From: Nitrosomonas sp.
GTDB taxonomy: Bacteria > Pseudomonadota > Gammaproteobacteria > Burkholderiales > Nitrosomonadaceae
Length of the DNA stretch: 53,869 bases
Direction of reading: 5' to 3'
NCBI GenBank assembly: GCA_017984435.1
Contig: JAGNZK010000014.1
Span: forward strand, 1-53,869
In this document: one piece after another, positions 46,488-53,869 of the stretch
How the letters are laid out: every line of letters begins with the position of its first letter
Position numbering within the stretch: the stretch's first letter is position 1
Translations under genes and position numbers: made by a program
Notes under the pieces: generated by a model
Told to the model about the DNA's origin: nothing
Databases searched by the model: none
Seen by the model: only the letters and a program-made list of their open reading frames with translations

Positions 46488-46795
46488 TGGTCTGGATCCG
46501 CTTAATTCGACAATACTTCTGATAGCTATAAATAGCTCCATAGAATAGCAGCATTCTGAATGAGCACGTTGCACGTCGTCGCAATTTCCTGCTCATCATT
46601 TGAGCCCTCCTGGCTCTCTTGGTTATTAGAGAACATGCAAAATCAAAGGAGACATACCTGTCCGAGGCCTATGGGGTTAATGGAACACTTTTTTGGAAAC
46701 ACCTATTTTCCATCATCGTCATAGACCGACGATTTCACCATCTTTGCGTGCCTCCTCCGGTTTTGCATGTTCTTACCTTCTCCCCGGGTATAAGC
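46488..46795. other. Intergenic region between ribA and the flavoprotein gene
   Basis: I see no convincing gene and no FMN-riboswitch core in these 308 bp. Short open frames here lack ribosome-binding sites and look random. The ribA promoter must lie here. Confidence 0.4.
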
Positions 46796-48187
46796 TTAAC
46801 GCCCAAAAGCATCAGCGAGAAGGGCATTTCTCCACGTCAAGCCCTGGCTATAAATTTCCTGAGAGATATGAGCCGCTTGATCCTTTGTGCTTGAGGGATC
46901 ACCAAGGAAGCCGCCACTTGCTACCCAGGAATCGTGCGCTTGATCCCACTGATACCCGGCATGTGCATAGATCCCTTTATGGGCGCTGGTGGACCGGATG
47001 GCATTGTACTGAACAGCGGAGATCACTAGAGAGGTTTCTGGTGCACGGCCGGCAATCTTACGGAGGATGGCGGCAGCGGCGATTTTGGCCTCGTCGACCG
47101 CGGCATGCCCGCTTTTGGGCACACTGGCGGGTGGGGTAGTCGGCAATGGCAAGAAAGCAGCGTCACCAATCACATAAACATGCGAATAGCCAGTAACCGT
47201 GGAGGCGAAGGTTTGGGCATTAACTGGGGCGAAAGACCCTCCTTCCAGTAAAGCTGGAGCGAAATCGAGGTTCGCTTTTTGCGGCGGAATCACATTGGCT
47301 GCGTGATAGGGGATATCGCCGTCTTTGGTCGACCCGAAGTTGATCGGTAGATTGGTATGTAGGATTTTGGACTTCAGACTCACCGAGTTTAAAGTCGCAC
47401 CAGGATAGTATTCGATAGTTCTACCGGTGTAGTAATTGTATTTATTGGGCGTTTGTTGTAAGTGACTTCCAAAACTTTGCAAAGCTGCAATAAAATCATT
47501 TTTTTGGGAAACAAAATCGGTATGGCCATCTACCACGATAACCTTGCAATTTCGGCTTTGTAAATAATCTGCAACAGCAAACGCTCGTCCATAAGGCGCC
47601 AGGGAACCCTTGTATGCACCTGATGGGATCGAAATCACAAAAGTCCCTTTGTTAGGAATATGATCCAAAGCATTTTTCAGATCCAGCGCTTTGCTGCCTT
47701 CCCAAAAGCTCAGTGAAAAATCGCGAGTCTCCCCAGGAATGGAATCCGGTACAGGTCCCATACCCGGCGATAGGATCACATAATCATATTGCGAGGGTGT
47801 ATGGAGTTTGGGTGGAACACTGAAAGAAACCAGAACTTGTGCTCCCTCCTGTTTAATGCCTGTTACTTTATTCTGCTGAACATTTATCCCGGAGCTAGCA
47901 AGGGTACTATAATCCCGAGTAATACTGCTGAGAGACTGTGCGCCGGTGATCACCAGATTGGATTGGATACAGGTACTATAGCTAGCATCTTTGGTAATTA
48001 GATATACGTCAACAGCGTTTCCGCCCCATAATTTTAAATATCGGGCGGCTGCTGCGCCGCCCATGCCGCCTCCCACCACCAGAATCTTTTTTGGACTGGC
48101 GCCTGCCAAAGCGGCATGGCTCAGGCCTGGTACCATCGCGACGACTGGTACGGCCGCCGCAAATTTAAAGAAATTACGTCTTTTCAT
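46796..48187 (-). CDS. Tat-exported FCSD-like flavoprotein lacking the redox-active disulfide
   Basis: The 463-residue protein resembles the flavoprotein subunit (FccB) of flavocytochrome c sulfide dehydrogenase. It has a twin-arginine signal (MKRRNFFKFAAA), the FAD motif ILVVGGGMGGAAAARYLK, and YSTCIQSNLVI, where Cys73 corresponds to the Cys that binds FAD covalently in FccB. The two Cys that form the redox-active disulfide in FccB are missing: the RCPPGPYERA region reads KGSLAPYGRA, and the WCPVD region reads SFAPVN. Only one other Cys (Cys214) exists. So sulfide oxidation by the known mechanism is unlikely. It is followed upstream on the same strand by a monohaem cytochrome c gene, like fccAB. 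Confidence 0.88.
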   Translation of the reverse strand: MKRRNFFKFAAAVPVVAMVPGLSHAALAGASPKKILVVGGGMGGAAAARYLKLWGGNAVDVYLITKDASYSTCIQSNLVITGAQSLSSITRDYSTLASSGINVQQNKVTGIKQEGAQVLVSFSVPPKLHTPSQYDYVILSPGMGPVPDSIPGETRDFSLSFWEGSKALDLKNALDHIPNKGTFVISIPSGAYKGSLAPYGRAFAVADYLQSRNCKVIVVDGHTDFVSQKNDFIAALQSFGSHLQQTPNKYNYYTGRTIEYYPGATLNSVSLKSKILHTNLPINFGSTKDGDIPYHAANVIPPQKANLDFAPALLEGGSFAPVNAQTFASTVTGYSHVYVIGDAAFLPLPTTPPASVPKSGHAAVDEAKIAAAAILRKIAGRAPETSLVISAVQYNAIRSTSAHKGIYAHAGYQWDQAHDSWVASGGFLGDPSSTKDQAAHISQEIYSQGLTWRNALLADAFGR

Positions 48188-48223
48188 GATTTTTCTCCTA
48201 CGATATTGTTAGCTTCAGATACC

Positions 48224-48550
48224 TCAATGGCTACCAGATTTCTTTCCGTGGGCCCTAAGATATTGGCTAATATCACTCAATTGCTGATCAGTGTAAGTCC
48301 TGGCTACCCAATCCATAATGGATTCGGGATTTGATCGATATTTCATCTCGATCAAATCTTGATAGTGATTCTCTCCTAAAAGATTTTCGAAACCTTCTGC
48401 CCGATTGGTGTCCGTACCATGACAGGCTGCGCAACTCTCAGCCAATGCGGCGCCGTCTTCGGGCGCAGCAGCATAGGTTTGAGGCACGACCGCAATCGCC
48501 AGTAATATGACCATTGCAAAAGTTTGTACGCGGAGTGATTCGTTCTTCAT
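48224..48550 (-). CDS. Periplasmic monohaem cytochrome c, FccA-like partner
   Basis: The 108-residue precursor has a signal peptide ending QTYAA and one haem motif CAACH at residues 40-44. Met residues in IEMKYRSNPESIMDW are candidates for the sixth ligand. I chose the ATG at 48550 because GGAG precedes it; the frame extends 11 codons upstream without support. It is the first gene of a two-gene unit with the flavoprotein, 36 bp apart, so they probably form a flavocytochrome-like pair in the periplasm. Confidence 0.92.
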   Translation of the reverse strand: MKNESLRVQTFAMVILLAIAVVPQTYAAAPEDGAALAESCAACHGTDTNRAEGFENLLGENHYQDLIEMKYRSNPESIMDWVARTYTDQQLSDISQYLRAHGKKSGSH

Positions 48551-48791
48551 AAGTATTCTCCAAGTTTGTTGTAGACTGGCCAAGTTTTACCATCATGGAA
48601 TCCAATCTTTCTGTTACCAAAACAGCTTACTTTGAAGATTGGCTCATTATGATCAAAGCTTCCAATCAGAAACTCTAACCCACTGATTTTTTGACCGTCA
48701 TACTGTCGTCAGAATCAACGGGGTCACATGTTCGCATCGTAACATCCACATTTTCCATCCCTCATTAATTAAAATATTAGGGATACATTTT

Positions 48792-48874
48792 CATGGGATT
48801 TTTTCCCATGACTCATTTTTAAAATACGTGTGAAAAAATCCCATGTCAAGCATTTCGTGTGATATTTCCCTGCA
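48792..48874. promoter_or_regulatory. Operator cluster 1: CATGGGA-N5-TCCCATG palindrome and two weaker sites
   Basis: A perfect 19-bp palindrome, CATGGGA-TTTTT-TCCCATG, lies at 48792-48810. It is followed by GTGTGA-N5-TCCCATG at 48828-48845 and GTGTGA-N4-TCCC at 48857-48870. The cluster lies about 240 bp upstream of the cytochrome/flavoprotein unit, within the 1.27-kb divergent region. The same design is repeated at 49271-49320. No known regulator is recognised. Confidence 0.6.
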
Positions 48875-49270
48875 TAATGCGAGCGTTAAATTCATATGCG
48901 AGATCTCTATATTTCAAGCTCTCTCTTGGTTTAGCCAAGAAAAAATGCCTTCAATATTCACTTTTAAAAATTTCATATTGCTATCACGAAAAACTACCAA
49001 GACTCAGTGTCGATAAGGTATTTTTCCCTGAGGTATAAAAATAATGAAATAGCTTGCCAATAGGTTAATTCTCACAAACTTGGCGATCCAGCGCTAACAA
49101 TCCCAAGGAGAAACGCCATGACTTGCTCTAGCTTATGATTGCTCTCGACCTGATAACACGAATCGATTTATCCAGAAACTTACGATTCGCGCACTCAGTG
49201 AAGCGGTTCTCGAGAATCAATGATTGATTTGAGAATAATAAATAAGGGAAATTGTTGCACCAGTTGTTGA

Positions 49271-49320
49271 CATGGGAAAATTTCCCATGTAATGTAAAAA
49301 TATGTGGGAATTAATCACAC
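49271..49320. promoter_or_regulatory. Operator cluster 2: second CATGGGA-N5-TCCCATG palindrome with a weaker site
   Basis: A perfect 19-bp palindrome CATGGGA-AAATT-TCCCATG occupies 49271-49289, and a related imperfect site (GTGGGA-N5-TCACAC, within 49302-49320) follows 15 bp later. The cluster lies 70-115 bp in front of the small ORF at 49388, a natural place for an operator. Confidence 0.6.
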
Positions 49321-49387
49321 GCTTATGTGTATAACAGCTTACTAATGTCACTTTCACTCAAATTAACTCAAATCATGGAGAAATAGC

Positions 49388-49513
49388 ATGAAAAAGCTAT
49401 CAACCAACGTTGCTTCAAATTTAAGCACTGTCTTTCGATCGACTTCAACCTTTAGCCGGCAAGAAGTTGTCAAGTCCACTGGATTACTGATGAGCATGTT
49501 GAGCCTGTTTTAA
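49388..49513 (+). CDS. Small ORF of 41 codons upstream of the decahaem cytochrome gene
   Basis: An ATG at 49388 with GGAGAAATAGC before it opens a frame of 41 residues, MKKLSTNVASNLSTVFRSTS and so on, ending GLLMSMLSLF. The product is basic at the start, rich in Ser and Thr, and hydrophobic at its C terminus. I do not recognise it. It lies just after operator cluster 2 and 0.3 kb before the decahaem gene, on the same strand, so it may be co-regulated. It could be a leader peptide or a small membrane-interacting protein, or a chance frame. Confidence 0.45.
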   Translation: MKKLSTNVASNLSTVFRSTSTFSRQEVVKSTGLLMSMLSLF

Positions 49514-49617
49514 CATCACAAATCATTTTTCAGCAGTCTGCTAAAGCAAAATAAGAAGTAATAGAAGCGTTCTGTCATGCAGGGCGCATGGCGAATAAGC
49601 CAGCAAAATACTCAATT

Positions 49618-49800
49618 GTAAAAAATTGATTTCTTACGCCAATCAGCACCACAAGCCATTCAGCCGAACTGGATAGTCGCATTTTCAATTCACGCTGAAT
49701 CATTCAATCAGTAACCGATGTAAGAAATCCATTTCTTACATCCATCAGCATCACATCTTATTCGGCAGGACTGAATTGCCAGTTCATGCTGAATCAGTAG
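49618..49800 (+). repeat. Imperfect direct repeat with GTAAGAAAT dyads before the decahaem gene
   Basis: Two copies of about 90 bp, 102 bp apart, share a dyad and the following ATCAGCA(C/T)CAC and GCTGAATCA phrases. The second dyad is perfect, GTAAGAAAT-CC-ATTTCTTAC at 49720-49739, and the first (49618-49637) has one mismatch. The second copy ends just before the ribosome-binding site of the cytochrome gene. It could be a duplicated operator, or a pair of hairpins in the mRNA leader. Confidence 0.6.
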
Positions 49801-49817
49801 CAGATAAGGAGGGAATT

Positions 49818-50777
49818 ATGGAAATTTTTATGAGGAACACGCACATCTTTTTTTTACCGATGCTTGTAATATTTTTTGCGCTTAGCATCGGAATATTATC
49901 CCAAAATGTCATGGCGCAAGACGACGACGACGATGATGACGAAGCAACCGAAGATTTAGTGATACGAGGTGACAAGACATGCACAGGTTGCCATGATGAA
50001 GGCGCCGAATCTGTACTCGCTATCGGCAAAACAAAGCATGGAACGGTTGCGGATGAACGTACGCCCACTTGTACAAGCTGCCATGGCAAGAGTATTCGCC
50101 ACATGGACAGACCCGAGAAAGTCCCCATGCCATCACGCACGTTTGGTAAGAATTCAAAGAATCCCGTTGAAGATAGAAATAAAGCCTGTCTAAGCTGTCA
50201 CCAAGGCGGCAAACAAATGCATTGGGTCAGCAGTACCCATGCCAATCGTGATGTCGCCTGCACCTCCTGTCACCAGATACATACCGCACAAGACAAAGTA
50301 CGCGACCGCATCACGCAAACGGAAGTATGTTTTTCCTGTCATAAAGAACAACGTGCACAAATCAACCGCCCCTCCCGCCATCCTACCCGGGAAGGAAAAG
50401 TAATTTGCTCCGATTGCCATAATCCTCACGGCTCGGCGGGACCCAGCAGCATGGTGCGGGATAGCATTAACGACACTTGTTATACCTGCCATATGGAAAA
50501 ACGCGGCCCGTTCGTCCGCAACCACCCACCGGTTCAGGAAAATTGCGCGCTTTGCCACAATCCTCACGGTACGACAGCACCCAATCTACTGAAAGTTCGC
50601 TCGCCATTTCTTTGCCAAGAATGCCATGAACCCAATACGCATCAGGGCAGCCCGGGAACAATCGATGGTTCTTATCGAAGAAATCTCCTGGCCAGAGGTT
50701 GTGTCAATTGCCATACCCAGATTCATGGCAGCAATAACCCTGAAAATGTTCGTCTTGAAGATCTTCTGCAACGTTGA
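49818..50777 (+). CDS. Decahaem c-type cytochrome, DmsE/MtrA/PioA type
   Basis: The 319-residue precursor has ten CxxCH motifs: CTGCH, CTSCH, CLSCH, CTSCH, CFSCH, CSDCH, CYTCH, CALCH, CQECH and CVNCH. That is exactly the count of the MtrA/DmsE family. Its signal peptide (MEIFMRNTHIFFLPMLVIFFAL...MAQ) is followed by an Asp run (DDDDDDD) and then the haem domain. In known systems such a cytochrome inserts into an MtrB/PioB barrel and carries electrons across the outer membrane. The ATG at 49818 has AAGGAGGG before it. The barrel gene follows 12 bp downstream. No MtrC-type surface cytochrome gene is present. Confidence 0.95.
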   Translation: MEIFMRNTHIFFLPMLVIFFALSIGILSQNVMAQDDDDDDDEATEDLVIRGDKTCTGCHDEGAESVLAIGKTKHGTVADERTPTCTSCHGKSIRHMDRPEKVPMPSRTFGKNSKNPVEDRNKACLSCHQGGKQMHWVSSTHANRDVACTSCHQIHTAQDKVRDRITQTEVCFSCHKEQRAQINRPSRHPTREGKVICSDCHNPHGSAGPSSMVRDSINDTCYTCHMEKRGPFVRNHPPVQENCALCHNPHGTTAPNLLKVRSPFLCQECHEPNTHQGSPGTIDGSYRRNLLARGCVNCHTQIHGSNNPENVRLEDLLQR

Positions 50778-50789
50778 CCGGGAGTGAAA

Positions 50790-52880
50790 ATGAATAAATT
50801 AATCATAAAATCTCTTCAAATCGCATCTGTCTGTTCTTTCTTACTTATCGCTGAAACAGCCGTATCAACTGAAGATGACAATCTCAAACGACTAACCAAA
50901 CCGCAAAGCACGATCAATTTTGGTGCAGGTTACCTCTCGAATGATAATGCACGTTTTGGTCAATATAATGGCCTACGCAATGAAGGTCCGTATGGTCTTT
51001 TCAATGTTGACATCACCAAACGCGATGATAATACAGGCACTTGGCTTAGGCTGCTGGGACGCAATCTTGGATTACAGAATCGCGATATCCGCTTCGAGCA
51101 TAATAAGCAAGGTCACTGGAGCTATTTTATTGATTTCAGTCAAACGCCCAGATATGAGCCATTCACAGCCGTGACCGCCGTCACGGGCATTGGCAGTGCG
51201 CATTTGGATGTACCAACATCACCCACAGCCGGTGAACCTGCACAATTGAAAACCGAACGTGAAACGATATCATTCGGGATGAGTCGATATCTCCCAGGCA
51301 ATTTTGAATTACAGTTTCATTTCCGTAATGAAGAAAAAGATGGATCAAGAATTTTCGGGCGTGGTAATCGTTTGGGGCCACCACTTCCGGGCGTAGTCGG
51401 TGGTTATGAGTTTTTACCCGAACCCATTAATTATTCAACCCGGCAATTTGGCGGCACTCTCAACTATAACGGTAAGCAATTACAGGTATCCGGTGGATAT
51501 TTTGGAACCATGTTTGTCAATAAAAATACCGCCTTGCATACTACGGGCGGCAGCAGTGTCGGTGGAATCTATGCGCCGAGTCAATTCTCTCCGATTGCCT
51601 TACCTCCGGATAATCAGTCGCATCAGCTATTTCTATCAGCTGGCTATAGTTTTAATCCGACGACTCATGGCACATTCAAAGCGGCTTATACACATGCCAC
51701 GCAGACAGATAGCTTCTTTGCGACGCAATTGTTGGCCCCTGGTGTCGGAAACAATTTGGGTGGGCGTATTAATACCACATTAGTGCAAGGCGGGGTTACC
51801 AGTCGTCCGTTACCCAAATTATCGGTATTGGCGAATGTTCGATTTGAAGATCGCGACGATAATACCCCCGTTCTTCTATACAATCCATTGGCACGGCAGC
51901 CGGATCTCAACGGAAATAGCTGGAGTGGACTCAATCATCCGCGTTCGTTCAGTACGCTGACGAGCAGAGTTGAAGCCAATTACACGTTACCGATGAATTT
52001 TCGTTTGATCGGCGGTATTGATTATGAACATTGGGATCGTCGCTGGCAGCCCACTTTTGTCGGTCATCGCACCAAAACGGATGAAATTTCCTATCGGGCG
52101 GAGATACGACGTAATTTGGCGGATACCCTGACAGGATCGATTGCCTATATACACAGCGATCGATTTGGATCGCCTTTTATCTCTACGGCGACCGCAACCG
52201 GTGATTACTTTAACTTGATTGCCCCCATCAATCTTTCCGACCGCACTCGGGATAAAGTGCGTTTATCGCTTAACTGGGAGCCTATTGAACCATTGTCACT
52301 GCAAGTGATGATCGATGAATCATTCGATAATTATGGGCATCGTAGCGGCTCTAATCTTGGACTACGTAATGGTTCCGCAAGAAACTATTCATTGGATGCG
52401 GCATATACATTCTCTGAGAACTTGCAAGTGGTCGGATGGTTCTCACGTAATGAAACTCACATTGATCAAGCTTCAAGAAACTGGAGTCCTGCTGATGGTT
52501 CCCGTGAAATTTGGTCTGCTAATCTGCAGAATATTGGCACTTCATTCGGCGCTGATATCAATGGAAAACCCACTGAGAAAATAGAAGTCGGTGCCAGTCT
52601 ATCGCAATCTTTTATCACGGATAAGTTTAACCAAAAAACGAGTGATCCGGAGACTTATGCAGTGCCCAATATCTCAACGGAACTCAGCAATATGAGATTA
52701 TTTGCGAGATACGCCCTGCGCAAAAACTTAAGTTTGCATCTGGATTACATCCTTAATCGGTTTAAAACCAACGAATGGACATGGGACCATTGGGCCTATA
52801 CGGATGGTTCACGATTGACACAGGATATCGATCAGATCATCAATTTTATTGGTCTTTCCGGACATCTCACTTGGCAATAA
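50790..52880 (+). CDS. MtrB/PioB-family decahaem-associated outer-membrane barrel
   Basis: The 696-residue precursor is a large outer-membrane beta-barrel of the MtrB/PioB family (DUF3374-like), which sheathes a decahaem cytochrome. After a signal peptide ending near AVSTEDD the protein shows many amphipathic strands with aromatic girdles (for example YSFNPTTHGTFKAAYTHATQ and LTGSIAYIHSDRFG). It ends in FIGLSGHLTWQ. The CxxC motif found near the N terminus of Shewanella MtrB is absent, as in PioB-like members. GGGAG lies 5 bases before the ATG at 50790; a GTG two codons earlier is possible. It is the second gene of the decahaem operon. Confidence 0.93.
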   Translation: MNKLIIKSLQIASVCSFLLIAETAVSTEDDNLKRLTKPQSTINFGAGYLSNDNARFGQYNGLRNEGPYGLFNVDITKRDDNTGTWLRLLGRNLGLQNRDIRFEHNKQGHWSYFIDFSQTPRYEPFTAVTAVTGIGSAHLDVPTSPTAGEPAQLKTERETISFGMSRYLPGNFELQFHFRNEEKDGSRIFGRGNRLGPPLPGVVGGYEFLPEPINYSTRQFGGTLNYNGKQLQVSGGYFGTMFVNKNTALHTTGGSSVGGIYAPSQFSPIALPPDNQSHQLFLSAGYSFNPTTHGTFKAAYTHATQTDSFFATQLLAPGVGNNLGGRINTTLVQGGVTSRPLPKLSVLANVRFEDRDDNTPVLLYNPLARQPDLNGNSWSGLNHPRSFSTLTSRVEANYTLPMNFRLIGGIDYEHWDRRWQPTFVGHRTKTDEISYRAEIRRNLADTLTGSIAYIHSDRFGSPFISTATATGDYFNLIAPINLSDRTRDKVRLSLNWEPIEPLSLQVMIDESFDNYGHRSGSNLGLRNGSARNYSLDAAYTFSENLQVVGWFSRNETHIDQASRNWSPADGSREIWSANLQNIGTSFGADINGKPTEKIEVGASLSQSFITDKFNQKTSDPETYAVPNISTELSNMRLFARYALRKNLSLHLDYILNRFKTNEWTWDHWAYTDGSRLTQDIDQIINFIGLSGHLTWQ

Positions 52881-53129
52881 TCAGTGTTGCAAGTTTCTCG
52901 TTTGCTTTTCCGTTCTAACAATATCACGAACATATTGGCAAGCTTGCTCGCGGCATCCAGCAGAAGTGGCACCGCGTTGCACCACCACTTTGTCCCGTTT
53001 GATGATTTTTTTAAACGACTCATGGGTTGCTTCCAGATGAACATTGCCGTGCCGCCACTAAGCGAATTGCCAGCAGCAGCATATCAAGATGATATCAATT
53101 CTGAAGTTGTGATTACTTATTTCGATGCA

Positions 53130-53759
53130 TTATAAAATAAGCTTCGGTAAAGATATGAGAAGCTCGCCAAACAAGAGTTGTAAGAAACTAGCAGATTTCC
53201 ACAAGCTAAATGGTTTTGGGGGAAATGATGGTATAGAGGCTGAAGTTGATTGTCGTCTGACCTGAGGATGATATTTTTCATCTAAAAACTGCAAATCTTT
53301 CATCAATTGCTGGCTCAATTCAACTTCTTTGCGATTATACGTGCCATAACTGATCATGCCATTATTGAGATCGTCGAGGTTACTCTGTTTTGAATGGAGA
53401 TGATCCTTGAAACGTTCTCCGTGTTCGGTACTAATAAAAGAAGTGATGGTTTTACTATACATATTCTGGCAGAACGCAACGATTTGATGCAGTTTCTCGA
53501 TTTCCGGCCTTTCCTTTTCCTGAACAAAATTCTCGTCAGATTGCATTGCTATGGTGGGTTCGCTTAGTCCGGATGCCCAGAAAATTTTGCTTTGAGTATT
53601 CGAGAGTTTTGACATCTCGATGCTTTTTCTGCATTGAAGCGTATTTTCTTCCAAGGCTTGCTTGAAAGCGGTTTTTTGTGAGTCCTGTTGTTGCGCAATA
53701 TTATGCGCGCAACCCATTAGAAAGAAGAGTATCGAGATTAATACTATTGATCCGGCCAT
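53130..53759 (-). CDS. Predicted lipoprotein of unknown function
   Basis: The 209-residue protein starts with a short signal, MAGSIVLISILFFLMGC, with a lipobox placing the acylated Cys at residue 17. The mature part is mainly helical and polar, with segments such as KQALEENTLQCRKSIEMSKL and YNRKEVELSQQLMKDLQFLD. It ends in a Pro/Ser-rich stretch and a hydrophobic tail (LQLLFGELLISLPKLIL). I do not recognise the family. It begins 9 bp after the stop of the gene at the window edge and may be co-transcribed with it. Confidence 0.65.
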   Translation of the reverse strand: MAGSIVLISILFFLMGCAHNIAQQQDSQKTAFKQALEENTLQCRKSIEMSKLSNTQSKIFWASGLSEPTIAMQSDENFVQEKERPEIEKLHQIVAFCQNMYSKTITSFISTEHGERFKDHLHSKQSNLDDLNNGMISYGTYNRKEVELSQQLMKDLQFLDEKYHPQVRRQSTSASIPSFPPKPFSLWKSASFLQLLFGELLISLPKLIL

Positions 53760-53768
53760 TAAATAGTT

Positions 53769-53869
53769 TTAAGCGGCATATTTTACATATGGATCTTGGA
53801 AGTAAGAAACAACACGCTCTGGATTGTTCTCCAGCATCGTCATGTGATCGTTGGCAGCGTTACGCAATT
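53769..53869 (-). CDS. 3' end of an unidentified gene (cut by window edge)
   Basis: On the minus strand the last 33 codons read ...NAANDHMTMLENNPERVVSY and end FQDPYVKYAA before the TAA at 53769-53771. The wording looks like a real protein end, but I cannot name the family from this fragment. The lipoprotein gene follows 9 bp downstream. Confidence 0.5.
   Translation of the reverse strand, partial: LRNAANDHMTMLENNPERVVSYFQDPYVKYAA

Noticed and set aside
46488-46795. FMN riboswitch ahead of ribA
   Set aside because: The conserved riboswitch core could not be found in this stretch.
46619-47139. Plus-strand open frames over the end of the flavoprotein gene
   Set aside because: They lie opposite a well-supported gene or in its flank, have no ribosome-binding site and no family resemblance.
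52884-53135. Open frame of 83 codons after the barrel gene
   Set aside because: It needs a TTG start, has no ribosome-binding site and resembles no family I know; the opposite strand also gives nothing convincing. The 250 bp seem non-coding or badly decayed.

Overview
The window looks like a chromosomal segment of a betaproteobacterium. A Nitrosomonas-like ammonia oxidiser is my best guess, from the wording of many proteins and the conserved order TPR lipoprotein-lolB-ispE-tRNA-Gln-prs-rplY-pth-ychF. That assignment is recollection plus inference, because no ammonia monooxygenase or hydroxylamine oxidoreductase gene is seen here.

Layout. 0-2.5 kb: the end of an IS3-type element, a RhuM-family gene and a Fic protein, which form an accessory patch. 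2.5-11.6 kb (minus strand): housekeeping genes ychF, pth, rplY, prs, tRNA-Gln, ispE, lolB, minE-minD-minC and a TPR lipoprotein. 12-18.7 kb (plus strand): lnt, glyQ-glyS, gmhB-plsC and a YgjP-type metallopeptidase. 18.8-26.7 kb: an old-yellow-enzyme gene, the relic of a REP-associated transposase, arfB, srkA, a two-helix membrane protein, an hsp20 gene with a possible RNA thermometer, uup, and two tandem monohaem cytochromes c. 26.7-31 kb (minus strand): a DUF1841 gene, nth, rsxB, pyrD and the N-degron transferases bpt and aat. A perfect FNR-type box then precedes an outer-membrane beta-barrel gene at 31 kb.

32.3-41.2 kb is a defence island: a type I restriction-modification locus (hsdM-hsdS...hsdR) with a Phd/PIN toxin-antitoxin pair and a small GIY-YIG nuclease between hsdS and hsdR. 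A family of about 65-bp palindromic repeats is concentrated here. Some copies are inserted in frame inside hsdM, one splits the tail of a relic hsdS, and several flank the GIY-YIG gene. A tRNA-Arg bounds the island. 41.2-46.5 kb: an MFS transporter, a membrane-anchored peroxiredoxin, a DksA-like protein, an Smr protein, trxB, an exported intradiol dioxygenase and ribA.

46.8-52.9 kb is the most interesting part. A Tat-exported flavoprotein resembling flavocytochrome c sulfide dehydrogenase, but lacking both redox-active cysteines, is paired with a monohaem cytochrome c on the minus strand. Divergent from them are a decahaem cytochrome (DmsE/MtrA type) and an MtrB/PioB-type outer-membrane barrel on the plus strand. 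The 1.27-kb space between the two sets holds two perfect CATGGGA-N5-TCCCATG palindromes with weaker neighbours, a 41-codon small ORF with a good ribosome-binding site, and a direct repeat carrying GTAAGAAAT-N2-ATTTCTTAC dyads directly in front of the decahaem gene. I read this as a trans-outer-membrane electron conduit with its own periplasmic redox partners and a shared, undescribed regulatory region. The window ends with a small lipoprotein gene and the 3' end of an unidentified gene.
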